In this document: positions 47,990 through 58,009 of the stretch, piece by piece
How the letters are laid out: every line of letters starts with the position of its first letter
How positions within the stretch are numbered: the stretch's first letter is position 1
NCBI GenBank assembly: GCA_047608975.1
Contig: JBLFYM010000009.1
Location: 1 to 64,000 of the forward strand
Length of the DNA stretch: 64,000 nt
From: GCA-2715965 sp047608975
GTDB lineage: Bacteria; Verrucomicrobiota; Verrucomicrobiia; Limisphaerales; JAYPXF01
Reading direction: 5' to 3'
Position numbers and translations under genes: made by a program
Notes under the pieces: generated by a model
What the model was told of the DNA's origin: nothing
The model's database searches: none
Seen by the model: the letters and a program-made list of their open reading frames with translations, nothing else

Positions 47990-50808
47990 TCTTTGCTTAG
48001 GGTCGTGTCGAGATTCAACAACACGTTGGCTACTGTCACATAGGCGGCCAATTCGACGGAATCCAGAACCTCACCGGGCTCAAGCGCAGCCAACTCATCC
48101 GCAGCGCTTCGATCGTTCCGGAATTCGTTGTGCGCGGCATTCCAAGCGTCCTGCAATACATCCAGCTCGATCCCCCTCGCAGCGCGGGACGTTGCGAGTT
48201 TCAGACCGAATCTCAGACGCGAGCGCAGATCACCAGCCGAGGCCATCATCCTGCGCCCCAGACCTTGGGCCGCATCCACAAAGCCACGCTCATTGAGCGC
48301 AGCCAACGCCTGCAAAGGTGTGTTCGTTCGCCTCGCCCCAACGCTGCAAAACTCACGGTCCGGGGCATCGAACAAAAACAGACTTGGCGGCGCGATCGCC
48401 CGACGCCAATAGGTGTAAAGACTTCGACGGAAAAGATCTTTCCCGGTTGAAGACTCATACGCCCGGTTGCTGGTAAGCCGCCACCGGCCTTCCGGTTGAT
48501 GTGGAAACACCGAATCCCCTCCAACTGTGCCATCCAACAATCCTCCAATTGACAAGGCCTGGTCGCGCAATACCGCTGCGGAGAGCCGATGCCTCGGGCC
48601 ACGTGAAAGGAATCGATTCTGCGGATCACGCTTCCAACTTTCGGAAGTGCCCGATGATGACTGTCGGTAAGTTGAACTCGTCACGATCAACCGAATCAGC
48701 GCTTTCAGATCCCAACCCGAACGAACGAACTCAGTTGCCAGCCAATCTAGCAATTCCGCCTGAACGGGCCGGGGAGACTGCACTCCGAAATTCTCTGGAG
48801 TCTCGACGAACCCAAGACCGAACAAGTGCTGCCACACGCGGTTCACTGCCACCCGGGCGGTGAGCGGATTTCTGCCATCCACGAGCCAACGCGCGAACCC
48901 AAGTCGGTTGCGTGGCTGTCCTGCGGCCATCGGCGGCAGAATCTTTGGAGTAGCCGCGACAACCCTGGCTCCGAGCTGATCGTATTGACCACGAATACGC
49001 ATGTGACTCCGTTTCCCAGGTCCTTCCACCATCACCATCGTCGTTGGCAGTTTGCCGACAAACTCACGGCGGATCGTCTTCGTGGCATCAAGATTCGCGA
49101 CCGCATTTCGAATCTCCACACTCGCACCAGTTCCGAGGAAACACTCGCGAATCAACTGCATCTGCGCGGGGGATCTCCGATTTGTCGAGATACCCGCGAT
49201 CTGCGGAATCGTTTGCTTCACAGCGAGCATCGCAACTTCCGCTGCACCGAGATCCCGGCGGTAGAATCGCAATTCGTCAATCGCTCCACGAAATCCCGGC
49301 GCGATTTCACTGTAGCCGAGGAAGAGCGGCTCCTGGATCTTCTTACCATCTATCGCGCTGTCCTGAATCACTCGGATCGGTGCCTCCTGACCATTCAGAT
49401 AGACATGGTAGGCCAGCAATTGGACCCGTCCGTCGCAGGTCAACGCGAAGTGATACCAGTGATTACGTTTCAGTTGCTCCTTCAATTCGAACCAGGTGAC
49501 TGCGTAGTTCCAACGCGACGACAACATGAACCGAAGTTTCCGTTTTTTGATCTCAACAACCGTCCCCATCCGCAGATCATCCGGGTCGTTGAGTTCTGAA
49601 AGAATCACGCCATCGCGCAAATCATCCGCCTTGAACCAGAACGAAACCGTGAACCGATCCCGCCCCCAGAGATTGCCAACCTTCTTGTCGAACTCGTAGT
49701 AGGAGCGACCGTCGAACTTCATCGCGCTTCCCAGAACACCCGGAACGAACCGGACCTGTCCCCGTTGGGACTTTCCTTTTGGTTCCATGTCATCAAGCGG
49801 GAAGTGGTTCACCAAGCCCTTGGGGATGATCCTGTAGGTAGTGCTCGCTTGAATGGCACCTTCCCAATTCACTTGCCCAGCCGCGATCTGCGGCTCCAAT
49901 TCAGTCAGCTTTTGCTGAGCCTGATCCACGTCGGAATCAAGGTGGCGAAGCTCTTGACCTTGCTCACGGGTCGGCGTTTTGACGCGCGGATGCGAGTTGA
50001 AGAGGATGGCCTGCCCGTTCTCCGGCACCTGGTCGAAGAACGCGAGCATCTCGAAGTATTCCCGGGAAGTAATCGGATCAAACTTATGATCGTGGCAGCG
50101 AGCGCAGACCATGGTCAGGCCTAACCACACGGTGGCCGTCGTTTCGAGCCGGTCAGCCGCGTTTTCAAAAAGAGACTCTGCCTGAATCGTTCCGCTCCCC
50201 TTGTCATACCGATGATTACGATTGAAGCCAGTGGCCAGAATCTGATCCGGGGTAGGCTTGGGAAGCAGATCCCCCGCGATTTGTTCGATCGTGAACTGGT
50301 CATATGGCAGGTTACGGTTAAACGCCTCGATCACCCATTCCCGCCACCGCCACATATGACGCTGCGCATCGCTCTGAAACCCATCCGTGTCCGCGAATCG
50401 CGCCGCCTCCATCCAGCCCCACGCGAAATGCTCACCAAATCGCGGCGAAGCCAGAAAGCGATCCACCAGACGCTCGTAAGCTCCGGAAGAGCGATCCGCT
50501 TGAAACTCCGCCAACTCACCTGCCGAAGCCGGCAAACCACGGAGATCCAACGAAAGCCGCCGGATCAGAATAGCCCGCGACGCCTCCGCCTGAGGCATCC
50601 AAGAACGCGGGCCCATCCGTGCCCGCGCAATTCGATCAACAGCGTTTCGACACCAGTCCAGATCAACCGTCGGTAGTGCCGATCGAACCGGCTGACTGAA
50701 CGCCCAGTGCGCTTCCCCATCCCCACTGGTCCCACTCGCCGGCCCAGCAACGCCAAGCGAAGCCAGCGAGAACACAAACAGCAGATTGATTGGCAGACAG
50801 CCGGGCAT
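47986..50808 (-). CDS. PSD1-type protein: DUF1549, LamG and DUF1553 without N-terminal cytochrome domain
   Basis: This 940-residue exported protein has a signal peptide. The DUF1549 block (about 60-300, with R-R-L-S-L-D-L-R-G-L-P and C-A-R-C-H-D-H-K-F-D-P-I, a C-x-x-C-H site) is followed by a LamG/concanavalin-type domain (about 345-560) and DUF1553 (about 640-930, with N-P-L-T-A-R-V-A-V-N-R-V-W). Its usual planctomycete cytochrome c domain is missing, unlike the second PSD1 protein at 52682. It is first in an operon with DUF1501 and the thioredoxin-like protein. It probably acts on glycans, but the role is unproven. Confidence 0.9.
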   Translation of the reverse strand: MPGCLPINLLFVFSLASLGVAGPASGTSGDGEAHWAFSQPVRSALPTVDLDWCRNAVDRIARARMGPRSWMPQAEASRAILIRRLSLDLRGLPASAGELAEFQADRSSGAYERLVDRFLASPRFGEHFAWGWMEAARFADTDGFQSDAQRHMWRWREWVIEAFNRNLPYDQFTIEQIAGDLLPKPTPDQILATGFNRNHRYDKGSGTIQAESLFENAADRLETTATVWLGLTMVCARCHDHKFDPITSREYFEMLAFFDQVPENGQAILFNSHPRVKTPTREQGQELRHLDSDVDQAQQKLTELEPQIAAGQVNWEGAIQASTTYRIIPKGLVNHFPLDDMEPKGKSQRGQVRFVPGVLGSAMKFDGRSYYEFDKKVGNLWGRDRFTVSFWFKADDLRDGVILSELNDPDDLRMGTVVEIKKRKLRFMLSSRWNYAVTWFELKEQLKRNHWYHFALTCDGRVQLLAYHVYLNGQEAPIRVIQDSAIDGKKIQEPLFLGYSEIAPGFRGAIDELRFYRRDLGAAEVAMLAVKQTIPQIAGISTNRRSPAQMQLIRECFLGTGASVEIRNAVANLDATKTIRREFVGKLPTTMVMVEGPGKRSHMRIRGQYDQLGARVVAATPKILPPMAAGQPRNRLGFARWLVDGRNPLTARVAVNRVWQHLFGLGFVETPENFGVQSPRPVQAELLDWLATEFVRSGWDLKALIRLIVTSSTYRQSSSGTSESWKRDPQNRFLSRGPRHRLSAAVLRDQALSIGGLLDGTVGGDSVFPHQPEGRWRLTSNRAYESSTGKDLFRRSLYTYWRRAIAPPSLFLFDAPDREFCSVGARRTNTPLQALAALNERGFVDAAQGLGRRMMASAGDLRSRLRFGLKLATSRAARGIELDVLQDAWNAAHNEFRNDRSAADELAALEPGEVLDSVELAAYVTVANVLLNLDTTLSKE

Positions 50809-51243
50809 AAATCAGAACTATAGTTCCGACGCCAGTTCTTGCACAGAATTTCATGGAAATCCGTTGCCCCCGTGTCGCCCCACGCTGGTGCAAAGATTAG
50901 CTTCAACGGAGACGAGCCGGAGGGGATGTCCCACCACTTCTGGAGAGCTCGACTACGGGATGTGAAGTGCACATCAAATGGAGAACGAAAAGCATAGGCA
51001 AAGAAATGGGGAATTCTCCTCAATGGATCCTATTCCGCGGCCCAACATTCCTTTGCCTGCTCAGGAAGTTTGGAGCTGAAGAGGTGACCCTATGAAGCAA
51101 AACAAGCTACGGTAGCAGCCGACCTGAGGCGGCTCAAACTCAACTGCGAAACACGCGAATAAATAACGAACAATTTTTATCCATCCATAAATGCCACAGT
51201 TTCCCTCTATTTTTTTCAGTGTCAGGAGCCAAGGCTTCAATCG
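50809..51243. other. 435-base gap between the two PSD1/DUF1501 operons
   Basis: No convincing gene is visible. A minus-strand frame crosses it but does not resemble a protein. A T-rich stretch near 51210-51220 may be part of the DUF1501 operon's end. No RNA gene was seen. Confidence 0.5.
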
Positions 51244-52680
51244 CTAGGATACTATTCCGTTCACGACCTGTCCGTGAACATCCGTCAGGCGGAAGTCGCG
51301 TCCGGAGTAGCGGTAGGTGAGGCGTTTGTGATCAAGGCCAAACTGATGAAGGATCGTGGCGTGGAGATCGGGCATGGAGATCGGATTCGTCGCTGTTGCC
51401 AGTCCAAATTCGTCGGTGGATCCGTAGACTGAGCCGGCCTTCACACCGCCCCCGGCCATCCAAATTGTGTAGCCGTCAATGTGATGGTCCCGCCCTACCC
51501 GGTTGGGGTCGGTGATTTTGCCTTGAATCGTGGAGGTTCGTCCCATTTCACCGCCCCAGATGACAAGTGTGTCATCGAGCATGCCACGGGATTTGAGATC
51601 AGTGAGCAGTGCGGCGATCGGTTGATCAGTATCCGCGCAGAGTGCCTTCAAGCGAGGGATGATTCCGCTGTGGTTGTCCCAAGGTTGGCCGCCGCCGTAA
51701 TACGCCTGCACGTAACGCACGCCACGTTCGGCGAGTCGTCGTGCCATGAGCAGGTTCCGGCCCTGCGTTGTATCGCCATACATCTCCCGAATGGAGGCGG
51801 GTTCTTTGGTTACGTCGAACGCATCCGTCGCGGCGCTTTGCATGCGAAAGGCCAGTTCCATCGAATGTATCCGGCTGTTCAGGCGCTCATCCTCGGGGCG
51901 ACGTCGCAGGTGGTGTTCGTTGAAGAAACGGGTGAGCGCAATCTGGGAACGTTGTGATCCTGAGCGGATGTCGTCGCGGGTGAGATGCGGTATCAGTTCC
52001 GCGCCCTTGCTCGCCGTTTCGATGTGTGTGCCTTGGTAGACGCCGGGAAGAAATGAACTTGTCCAATTGCGGGATTGCGCAGTGGGCATACCATTGGGGA
52101 TCAGGACAACGTATCCCGGAAGGTTTTCGCTTTCTGTGCCCAGGCCGTAGAGCAGCCAGGAACCGATGCTCGGCCGGGGCAAGGTCGAGTGGCCGGTATT
52201 CGTCAGCAACAGTCCAGGCGAGTGATTCGCAACTTCACCCACCATGGATCGGATGACGCATAAATCGTCGGCATGACGGGCGACGTTGGGAAAAAGCTCG
52301 CTGATGTCCTGACCGCTTTGCCCCCGCTTACTGAACTCGAATGGTGAAGCGAAGATACTTCCGACCCGGCCACGCTGGGTGCGTTGCAACCGATTTTTGA
52401 CACTGTCTGGGAGCGGTTTGCCGTGCAACGCGGCCAACTCCGGTTTCGGATCGAAGGTGTCGATCTGCGAGGGACCGCCATTCATGAAGAGATGAATCAC
52501 CCGTTTGGCTTTGGCCGGGAAGTGGGGTTGGCGAACTGCCAGCGGGGCTGTTGATTGCACAGCGGAATCCGGTGCCACATTCGCCATCAGATCCGATGCG
52601 GCGGCGGCACCCAAGCCGATCCCTGCCTGTTGGAGCCAGTCGCGTCGGTTGAGATTGAAGGGCTGGTCCTGGTTCTTCAT
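51244..52680 (-). CDS. DUF1501 protein (Tat-exported, sulfatase-superfamily fold)
   Basis: This 478-residue protein has the twin-arginine signal N-R-R-D-W-L-Q-Q-A-G-I-G. The same DUF1501 blocks as the protein at 46538 are present: L-F-M-N-G-G-P-S-Q-I-D-T-F-D, R-S-M-V-G-E-V, V-I-W-G-G-E-M-G-R, D-H-H-I-D-G-Y and Y-S-G-R-D-F-R-L-T-D. It starts one base after the stop of the PSD1 gene. It has no thioredoxin-like gene behind it. Confidence 0.93.
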   Translation of the reverse strand: MKNQDQPFNLNRRDWLQQAGIGLGAAAASDLMANVAPDSAVQSTAPLAVRQPHFPAKAKRVIHLFMNGGPSQIDTFDPKPELAALHGKPLPDSVKNRLQRTQRGRVGSIFASPFEFSKRGQSGQDISELFPNVARHADDLCVIRSMVGEVANHSPGLLLTNTGHSTLPRPSIGSWLLYGLGTESENLPGYVVLIPNGMPTAQSRNWTSSFLPGVYQGTHIETASKGAELIPHLTRDDIRSGSQRSQIALTRFFNEHHLRRRPEDERLNSRIHSMELAFRMQSAATDAFDVTKEPASIREMYGDTTQGRNLLMARRLAERGVRYVQAYYGGGQPWDNHSGIIPRLKALCADTDQPIAALLTDLKSRGMLDDTLVIWGGEMGRTSTIQGKITDPNRVGRDHHIDGYTIWMAGGGVKAGSVYGSTDEFGLATATNPISMPDLHATILHQFGLDHKRLTYRYSGRDFRLTDVHGQVVNGIVS

Positions 52681-52681
52681 G

Positions 52682-55018
52682 TCAGTCGACGTATTGGAAT
52701 TCGTTGCTCATGTAGAGAGCCTGAGCCATCAGCGGCCAGGGTGAGTCGAGACGTGGGGTCTGCTCGTTGTAGAAACGTGATTGCTGGCTGACGAAACGCA
52801 CCGAGCGTTCGCGTTCGATATCGGTTGGAGCTCGTTGAACGATCCGGGCAAAAAGGTGATTCACCCGCTCCACATCAGTTTTACAGTCCTTGAATTCCGT
52901 CGTCTGTGCGATGGCGCGGGATTGATCGATGACAAACGGAGAGTTCATCGTGAACAGTGCCTGCGGGGCCACGATAGATTCACCTCGTTGAGAAGCGCTT
53001 TGCATTGCGGACGGGAAATCAAACGCGCGGAGAGTGGGGTCCAGATTGAAGCGGTTGACGAATCCGTAGATGGACCGCTTCCTCGTATAATCCTTGCCCC
53101 AGAGATGGCCGGCGCGGCCCAATGGGGTAGGATCAAGTTGGCCTGAGGTTGCCAGCAGACTGTCGCGCAATGCCTCCACGTTCAGGTGGCTTCGGTTCGC
53201 CCGCCAAAGCAGTCTGTTTTCGGGATCCAGTTCCGCGGCTTCGCTGCGATGTCCACTGCGCTGTTGGTAACAGCGTGAAGTTACGATCTGCCGGACCAGA
53301 TGCTTTAGTGACCAGCCATTCTCGACGAAGTCGTTCGCGAGCCAGTCGAGGAGGCGAGGATGAGTTGGGGCTGTTCCCTGCAAACCAAAATCGGAAGGGG
53401 TCGCGACCAGATACGAACCCATCAGGAATCCCCAAATTCGATTCACAAACACGCGGGCGGTCAGCGGGTTGTCATTGGCAACAATGTGATTCACCAGGTC
53501 GAGTCGTCCGCTGTATTTTACTGCGAAGGGCGTGCCTTTCGGGTCCAGAATTTTGAGGAATCGTCGCGGGATTGATGCGCCGCGTTCCCCTCGGTTCCCC
53601 CGGACGTAGACGAAAGGCGTGACCGGCTTGCGGGTCTCCTTCACCACCATGGCCCGAGCGGGTGCTCCTTCATGGAAGAGCAGCAGCTCGGCCAGTTCTG
53701 TTTCGCGGATCTTCGCGGCAACCGACCGCCGGTTGTTTCTGGATTTTGTATTCCCGGCAGCTTCGACTTTCTTATCGATCGCGGTTCGGCGTCGCTCGTA
53801 GTCGGCGGTCGTCTTGGCGTCGCTTGAAACATTTGGCATCTCTGGCATCGCCTTCTCGTTCAGGGGATCGGAGCGGGAGATGGAAGCGAACACGCCGTGT
53901 AAAGAATAGTAGTCGGTCGTGGGGACGGGTTCGAATTTGTGGTCGTGGCAGCGGGCGCAGGCCACCGAGATTCCCAGCAGGCCGCGCGTCGTCACGTCGA
54001 TCCAGTCATCAATGGAATTGTCCGTGTTCCGGCGGTGCGGGCCAACGGACAAGAAACCTAGCGCGGCCAATTCCGGAGCGTTTTTGTCCATGCCAAGACG
54101 ATCGGCGGCGAGTTGCTCGCGAATGAACTGTGGGTATGGTTTGTCCGCGTTAAAGGCCTCGATCACATAATTTCGATAGGTGAACGCGAAGGGGAAATAG
54201 TGAGGGGTCTTGGTATCCGCACGATAGGTGCTGTCAGTATCGGCATAACGCGCCACGTCCAACCACATACGCCCCAGATGCTCACCAAAGTTACCGGCAG
54301 CAAGCAACTGGTCGATCGCGCCCTTGATCGCAGGTCCACGATTGGCGGCGGCCGCTGCTGCGACAAATGCCGCGACCCCCTCTGGAGTTGGCGGTAATCC
54401 GGAGAGATCAAAACTGAGTCTTCGGATCAACGTTCGGGCATCGGCTGCCCTGCTCGGTTTCAGGTTGGCTTCTGCAAGGCCGGCGTAAACAAACTGATCG
54501 ATTGGGTTCCGGTTCCAAACCGGATCGCTGACCTGGGGAGGTTTTTCAGCTTTCACAGGTTGGAAGGCCCAGTGATTGGCGGCTTGGGCAAAGAGATACT
54601 TTTGATCTCCCAAGCGTGAAAACTTCGTCTGCCCCATGTCGTCTTTCGGGCCAGGTGCACCGAGTTTGACCCAGCGTTCGAACTCGGCAATGACGCTTGG
54701 ATCCAACCGATACTTGGGTGGCATTTGGAGATCCTTGTTGCTGTGTCGAATCGCCTTGATCAGCAGGGATGCATCCGGTTCGCCGGGCACGATCGCGTTC
54801 TCCGTGTCCCCTCCTTTGAGCCAGCCTGATTCACGATCAAGGAGGAGACCTCCTTTGCGTTCCTTGGATTCCTCGGAGTGACAGTCGTAGCAGTGTTCCA
54901 CCAAAAGCGGTCGGATCCGTATTTCGAAAAATTTCGCCCCTGACGACGATTTGACTGAGTCTGCTCCGACCGGGAGAGCGAGCACTACCAAGGTCAGGGT
55001 GTAGATGAAACAGTTCAT
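52682..55018 (-). CDS. PSD1-type protein: planctomycete cytochrome c, DUF1549 and DUF1553 domains
   Basis: This 778-residue exported protein has a signal peptide (1-18). A planctomycete-type cytochrome c domain (C-Y-D-C-H-S-E-E-S-K-E-R-K-G-G-L, with a later M-P-P-K) occupies about 35-105. DUF1549 (about 165-380) holds A-C-A-R-C-H-D-H-K-F-E-P-V, and DUF1553 (about 510-760) holds N-P-L-T-A-R-V-F-V-N-R-I-W. It is the usual partner of DUF1501; together they probably take part in carbohydrate breakdown at the cell surface, but this is family knowledge and not demonstrated. Confidence 0.93.
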   Translation of the reverse strand: MNCFIYTLTLVVLALPVGADSVKSSSGAKFFEIRIRPLLVEHCYDCHSEESKERKGGLLLDRESGWLKGGDTENAIVPGEPDASLLIKAIRHSNKDLQMPPKYRLDPSVIAEFERWVKLGAPGPKDDMGQTKFSRLGDQKYLFAQAANHWAFQPVKAEKPPQVSDPVWNRNPIDQFVYAGLAEANLKPSRAADARTLIRRLSFDLSGLPPTPEGVAAFVAAAAAANRGPAIKGAIDQLLAAGNFGEHLGRMWLDVARYADTDSTYRADTKTPHYFPFAFTYRNYVIEAFNADKPYPQFIREQLAADRLGMDKNAPELAALGFLSVGPHRRNTDNSIDDWIDVTTRGLLGISVACARCHDHKFEPVPTTDYYSLHGVFASISRSDPLNEKAMPEMPNVSSDAKTTADYERRRTAIDKKVEAAGNTKSRNNRRSVAAKIRETELAELLLFHEGAPARAMVVKETRKPVTPFVYVRGNRGERGASIPRRFLKILDPKGTPFAVKYSGRLDLVNHIVANDNPLTARVFVNRIWGFLMGSYLVATPSDFGLQGTAPTHPRLLDWLANDFVENGWSLKHLVRQIVTSRCYQQRSGHRSEAAELDPENRLLWRANRSHLNVEALRDSLLATSGQLDPTPLGRAGHLWGKDYTRKRSIYGFVNRFNLDPTLRAFDFPSAMQSASQRGESIVAPQALFTMNSPFVIDQSRAIAQTTEFKDCKTDVERVNHLFARIVQRAPTDIERERSVRFVSQQSRFYNEQTPRLDSPWPLMAQALYMSNEFQYVD

Positions 55019-55066
55019 GAATGGCGGCGTTTCTACGACGGTCGCTGCCGTGGAGCATTCGAATAT

Positions 55067-56029
55067 CTACGCGTGCAAGGTTTCCGGCAGCTCGAGGGCT
55101 TTCAGCGTCGCTTTGAAGTCATCAGGCCAGGGGGCTTCGCATTCAATAACTTCGCCGCTGGTTGGATGGGTAAAACCGAGCCGGAAAGAGTGCAGCATCT
55201 GTCGGGGCGGATCATAACCGTTCAGGTGCTGAATCTGCGTATTCCGATTCCGTCCATACATCGCGTCGCCCAGTATCGGGTGCCCGAGATATTGGAAGTG
55301 CACCCGGATCTGGTGGGTTCGGCCGGTGTGAATTATTGCTTCTGCCAGACTGGCGTGATTCAGCTGACGGAGACGCCGATAGCTGGTGTGGGCTTGCTTC
55401 CCTTCATCATCGTCCAGTGCCGCCATTCGTTTTCGGTGAGTGGGATGACGGGAAATCGCCGCGCGGATCTCGCCGGCCAGTCGCGTTAACTGACTGCAGA
55501 CAATGGCGTGATAGACCTTCCGGGTCTCGCGATCGGCAAATTGCCGACAAAGCTCGATGTGCGTCGGGTCATTCTTGGCCACCACGATGCAGCCGCTCGT
55601 ATCAAGATCCAAACGATGAACGATTCCCGGGCGGGCGACGCCACCGATTCCACTCAGATCGCCTTTGCAATGGTGAAGAAGTGCGTGGACCAACGTCCCG
55701 GTCTCGTGGCCGTTTCCGGGATGCACGCAGAGACCCGGGGGCTTGTTGATGACCAGCAGATCCTGATCTTCAAAAAGCACGTCGAGGGGGATGTCTTCCG
55801 GTTCCGGGATCGACGGACGGACATCGGGCCAGCTGACCACGACCACCTCCCCGGCCTTGGGAGTATGCTTCGGTTTGACTGACTCACCATCGACAGTGAT
55901 GTGCCCTTCCTTGATCAGGCGTTGGATGGTTCCACGCGACACCGCTTGGAATACGCCGCCAAGATACTGATCCAGCCGCTCGCGCGGCCGGGAAAACTCG
56001 ACGGTATGGGTATCACTTCGATCCGACAT
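55067..56029 (-). CDS. rluD: Ribosomal large subunit pseudouridine synthase, RluD family
   Basis: This 320-residue protein has an N-terminal S4 RNA-binding domain (L-D-Q-Y-L-G-G, T-I-Q-R-L-I-K-E-G-H-I-T-V-D-G) and the catalytic domain with G-I-V-H-R-L-D-L-D-T-S-G, the Asp being the nucleophile, and H-Q-I-R-V-H-F. It converts uridines in 23S rRNA to pseudouridine; RluD is the most likely branch, although RluC cannot be excluded. It is divergent from the radical SAM gene, with 265 bases between starts that show nothing clear. Confidence 0.93.
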   Translation of the reverse strand: MSDRSDTHTVEFSRPRERLDQYLGGVFQAVSRGTIQRLIKEGHITVDGESVKPKHTPKAGEVVVVSWPDVRPSIPEPEDIPLDVLFEDQDLLVINKPPGLCVHPGNGHETGTLVHALLHHCKGDLSGIGGVARPGIVHRLDLDTSGCIVVAKNDPTHIELCRQFADRETRKVYHAIVCSQLTRLAGEIRAAISRHPTHRKRMAALDDDEGKQAHTSYRRLRQLNHASLAEAIIHTGRTHQIRVHFQYLGHPILGDAMYGRNRNTQIQHLNGYDPPRQMLHSFRLGFTHPTSGEVIECEAPWPDDFKATLKALELPETLHA

Positions 56030-56294
56030 CGGCGCGAGTGTAGCGCACCCGGGTGGGAGCGAATAGCCCCTTCGGTCTTGAATCCGGATTGGGCAGGTCT
56101 ATCGATCTCCAACGGCTTGCAATAATGTCCTCTCTTGTCTGAATGTTTTAGCCCTCCGCCTTTTGCCTGCCAGTTCGGCGATTGTGGCGGACTCGATGGT
56201 GAAAATATGTGGGACAAAAATGTTCAATCATCCTCAAGTGCCCGTAGCGAAACGGAAATAGAATGGAATAATCCGGGCCGTTCTCTATCCTGTC

Positions 56295-57245
56295 ATGCGA
56301 ATGAACCGATTCGACGAAAAGCTGGCCGAGCATGGATTCAGCCTGACGCGGACGGCTCTGGAGACCCTCCAGATCAACGTCGGGCGTAAATGCAATCAGG
56401 CCTGTCGGCATTGTCACGTGGACGCGGCACCTTGGCGGACGGAGATGATGAGCGAGGCGACCGCGCATCGGATCGGCGACTGGATTACGCAGCATCGGCC
56501 CGCTGTGCTCGATATTACCGGTGGTGCTCCGGAGCTGAGCGAGTTTTTCAGATACTTCGTGGAAAAGGGAAGCGAAGTGGGAGCCCGGATAATTGACCGC
56601 AATAACCTGACCATCATCGAAGAGGAGGGCTTTGCCTGGCTCCCGGCTTATCTCGCTGAGTACAACGTGGATGTCATCGCCTCCCTGCCCTGTTATTCGG
56701 CCAAGAACGTCAACCAGCAGCGCGGCAATGGTGTGTTCGACAAAAGTATCTCGGCCTTGAAGAAACTGAACGCCTTGGGATATGGGACCAAACACACGCT
56801 GCACCTCGTCTACAATCCCTTGGGGGTGAATCTTCCCGGCCCGCAGGGGGAACTCGAAGCCGACTACAAGGAAGCGTTGCACAACGAGTTCGGAATCACT
56901 TTCAACAGTCTGTTGACCATTACGAACCAACCAATCGCCCGGTTCGCGGAAGATCTGCGCAAGCAGGAAAAATGGGACGAGTATCTCGAACTGCTCGTGA
57001 ATAGTTTTAATCCCGGGACGCTCGAAGGCCTGATGTGCCGGGGCACGCTGAGCGTTGGCTACGACGGGGACCTCTACGACTGTGACTTCAATCAGATGCT
57101 CGGCATGCAGTTGAAGAACGGGAAACCGCTCAATCTCTGGGACATCACGCCGGACTATCTCGCCGGACGGGCGATTGAGACCGGGATTCATTGTCTCGCC
57201 TGCACGGCGGGAGCGGGAAGCAGCTGTAATGGAGCGCTTGCGTGA
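56295..57245 (+). CDS. arsS: Arsenosugar biosynthesis radical SAM protein ArsS-like
   Basis: This 316-residue protein has a cluster motif C-N-Q-A-C-R-H-C-H (C-x3-C-x2-C) near residue 37, L-D-I-T-G-G-A-P-E-L for SAM binding, Y-S-A-K-N-V-N-Q-Q-R-G and T-K-H-T-L-H-L-V-Y-N-P-L-G in the middle, and the C-terminal C-D-F-N-Q-M-L-G and C-L-A-C-T-A-G-A-G-S-S-C cluster-like cysteines of DUF3641. ArsS joins adenosyl groups to dimethylarsenite. No arsM or arsenic resistance gene is near, so function in arsenic chemistry is not confirmed. It overlaps the LRR gene by four bases. Confidence 0.85.
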   Translation: MRMNRFDEKLAEHGFSLTRTALETLQINVGRKCNQACRHCHVDAAPWRTEMMSEATAHRIGDWITQHRPAVLDITGGAPELSEFFRYFVEKGSEVGARIIDRNNLTIIEEEGFAWLPAYLAEYNVDVIASLPCYSAKNVNQQRGNGVFDKSISALKKLNALGYGTKHTLHLVYNPLGVNLPGPQGELEADYKEALHNEFGITFNSLLTITNQPIARFAEDLRKQEKWDEYLELLVNSFNPGTLEGLMCRGTLSVGYDGDLYDCDFNQMLGMQLKNGKPLNLWDITPDYLAGRAIETGIHCLACTAGAGSSCNGALA

Positions 57246-57982
57246 ACATGGGCGGCGGTCTTCGGGCATTGCTGTTTTTGGTATTGCTCGCCGCTCGTTT
57301 GTCGGCGGCGGAAGATCCGACCATGGCGCTCCGCAAAATGGGCGGCTACGTGGGGACAAATTCGCAGGGAACCGTAATCAAGGTCAATCTGAACGGCTTA
57401 CCTGCCATCACCTCCAAAACGCTGAAGCAGGTTGCCAGATTCCCTGATCTGACCGATCTGTCCCTCGAAGGCACTCCGGTGGATGATGGGGCGTTGGAAC
57501 AGCTCGGTAAACTCGCTCGGCTGGAATGGCTCAACCTTTACCGCACCAAGATCACTGATCGATCGACGGCGATACTTTCGGGACTGACGTCTCTAAAAAT
57601 GCTACCGATCGGTTCCACGGAGATCTCAAACTCCGGCCTCACGAATTTGGCCCGGCTTTATCAGTTGGAATACCTGGGATTACGGGACACCCAAATCACT
57701 GACACTGGGCTTGCCTGCCTCAATGCCCTCACGAATCTTACCGGATTGCATCTGGGTGAAACGAAAGTGACTGATCAGGGGCTCTATCAAATTTCCCGCT
57801 TGTCCAAACTGGAGAAGCTCTGGCTTCACGACACCTCAGTCACGGACGATGGAGTTCAGAAACTGAGAACACTCTCCAAGCTGAAACAGTTGATCGTTTA
57901 CGGCACGAGCGTTACGGCGGCGGGCTACGCGAGATTGCAAAAAGCGCTTCCAGATTGCTTCATCCTGTATCGGCTCGAATAG
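57242..57982 (+). CDS. Secreted leucine-rich repeat protein
   Basis: This 246-residue protein is read from a GTG at 57242 that overlaps the ArsS-like stop (GTGA); an ATG at 57248 also fits. There is a signal peptide (L-L-F-L-V-L-L-A-A-R-L-S-A-A) and at least seven repeats of about 24 residues, such as L-E-W-L-N-L-Y-R-T-K-I-T-D and L-E-Y-L-G-L-R-D-T-Q-I-T-D, of the cysteine-containing or internalin-like class common in Verrucomicrobia. It is probably a periplasmic binding protein; its translation tied to a radical SAM enzyme is unusual. Confidence 0.85.
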   Translation: MNMGGGLRALLFLVLLAARLSAAEDPTMALRKMGGYVGTNSQGTVIKVNLNGLPAITSKTLKQVARFPDLTDLSLEGTPVDDGALEQLGKLARLEWLNLYRTKITDRSTAILSGLTSLKMLPIGSTEISNSGLTNLARLYQLEYLGLRDTQITDTGLACLNALTNLTGLHLGETKVTDQGLYQISRLSKLEKLWLHDTSVTDDGVQKLRTLSKLKQLIVYGTSVTAAGYARLQKALPDCFILYRLE

Positions 57983-58009
57983 ATAGCAGCGCGTCATTTC
58001 AAAGCCGGT

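Noticed and set aside
56148..57359. 403-codon minus-strand frame
   Set aside because: It is an antisense shadow of the ArsS-like gene, with motifs of that gene clearly on the other strand.
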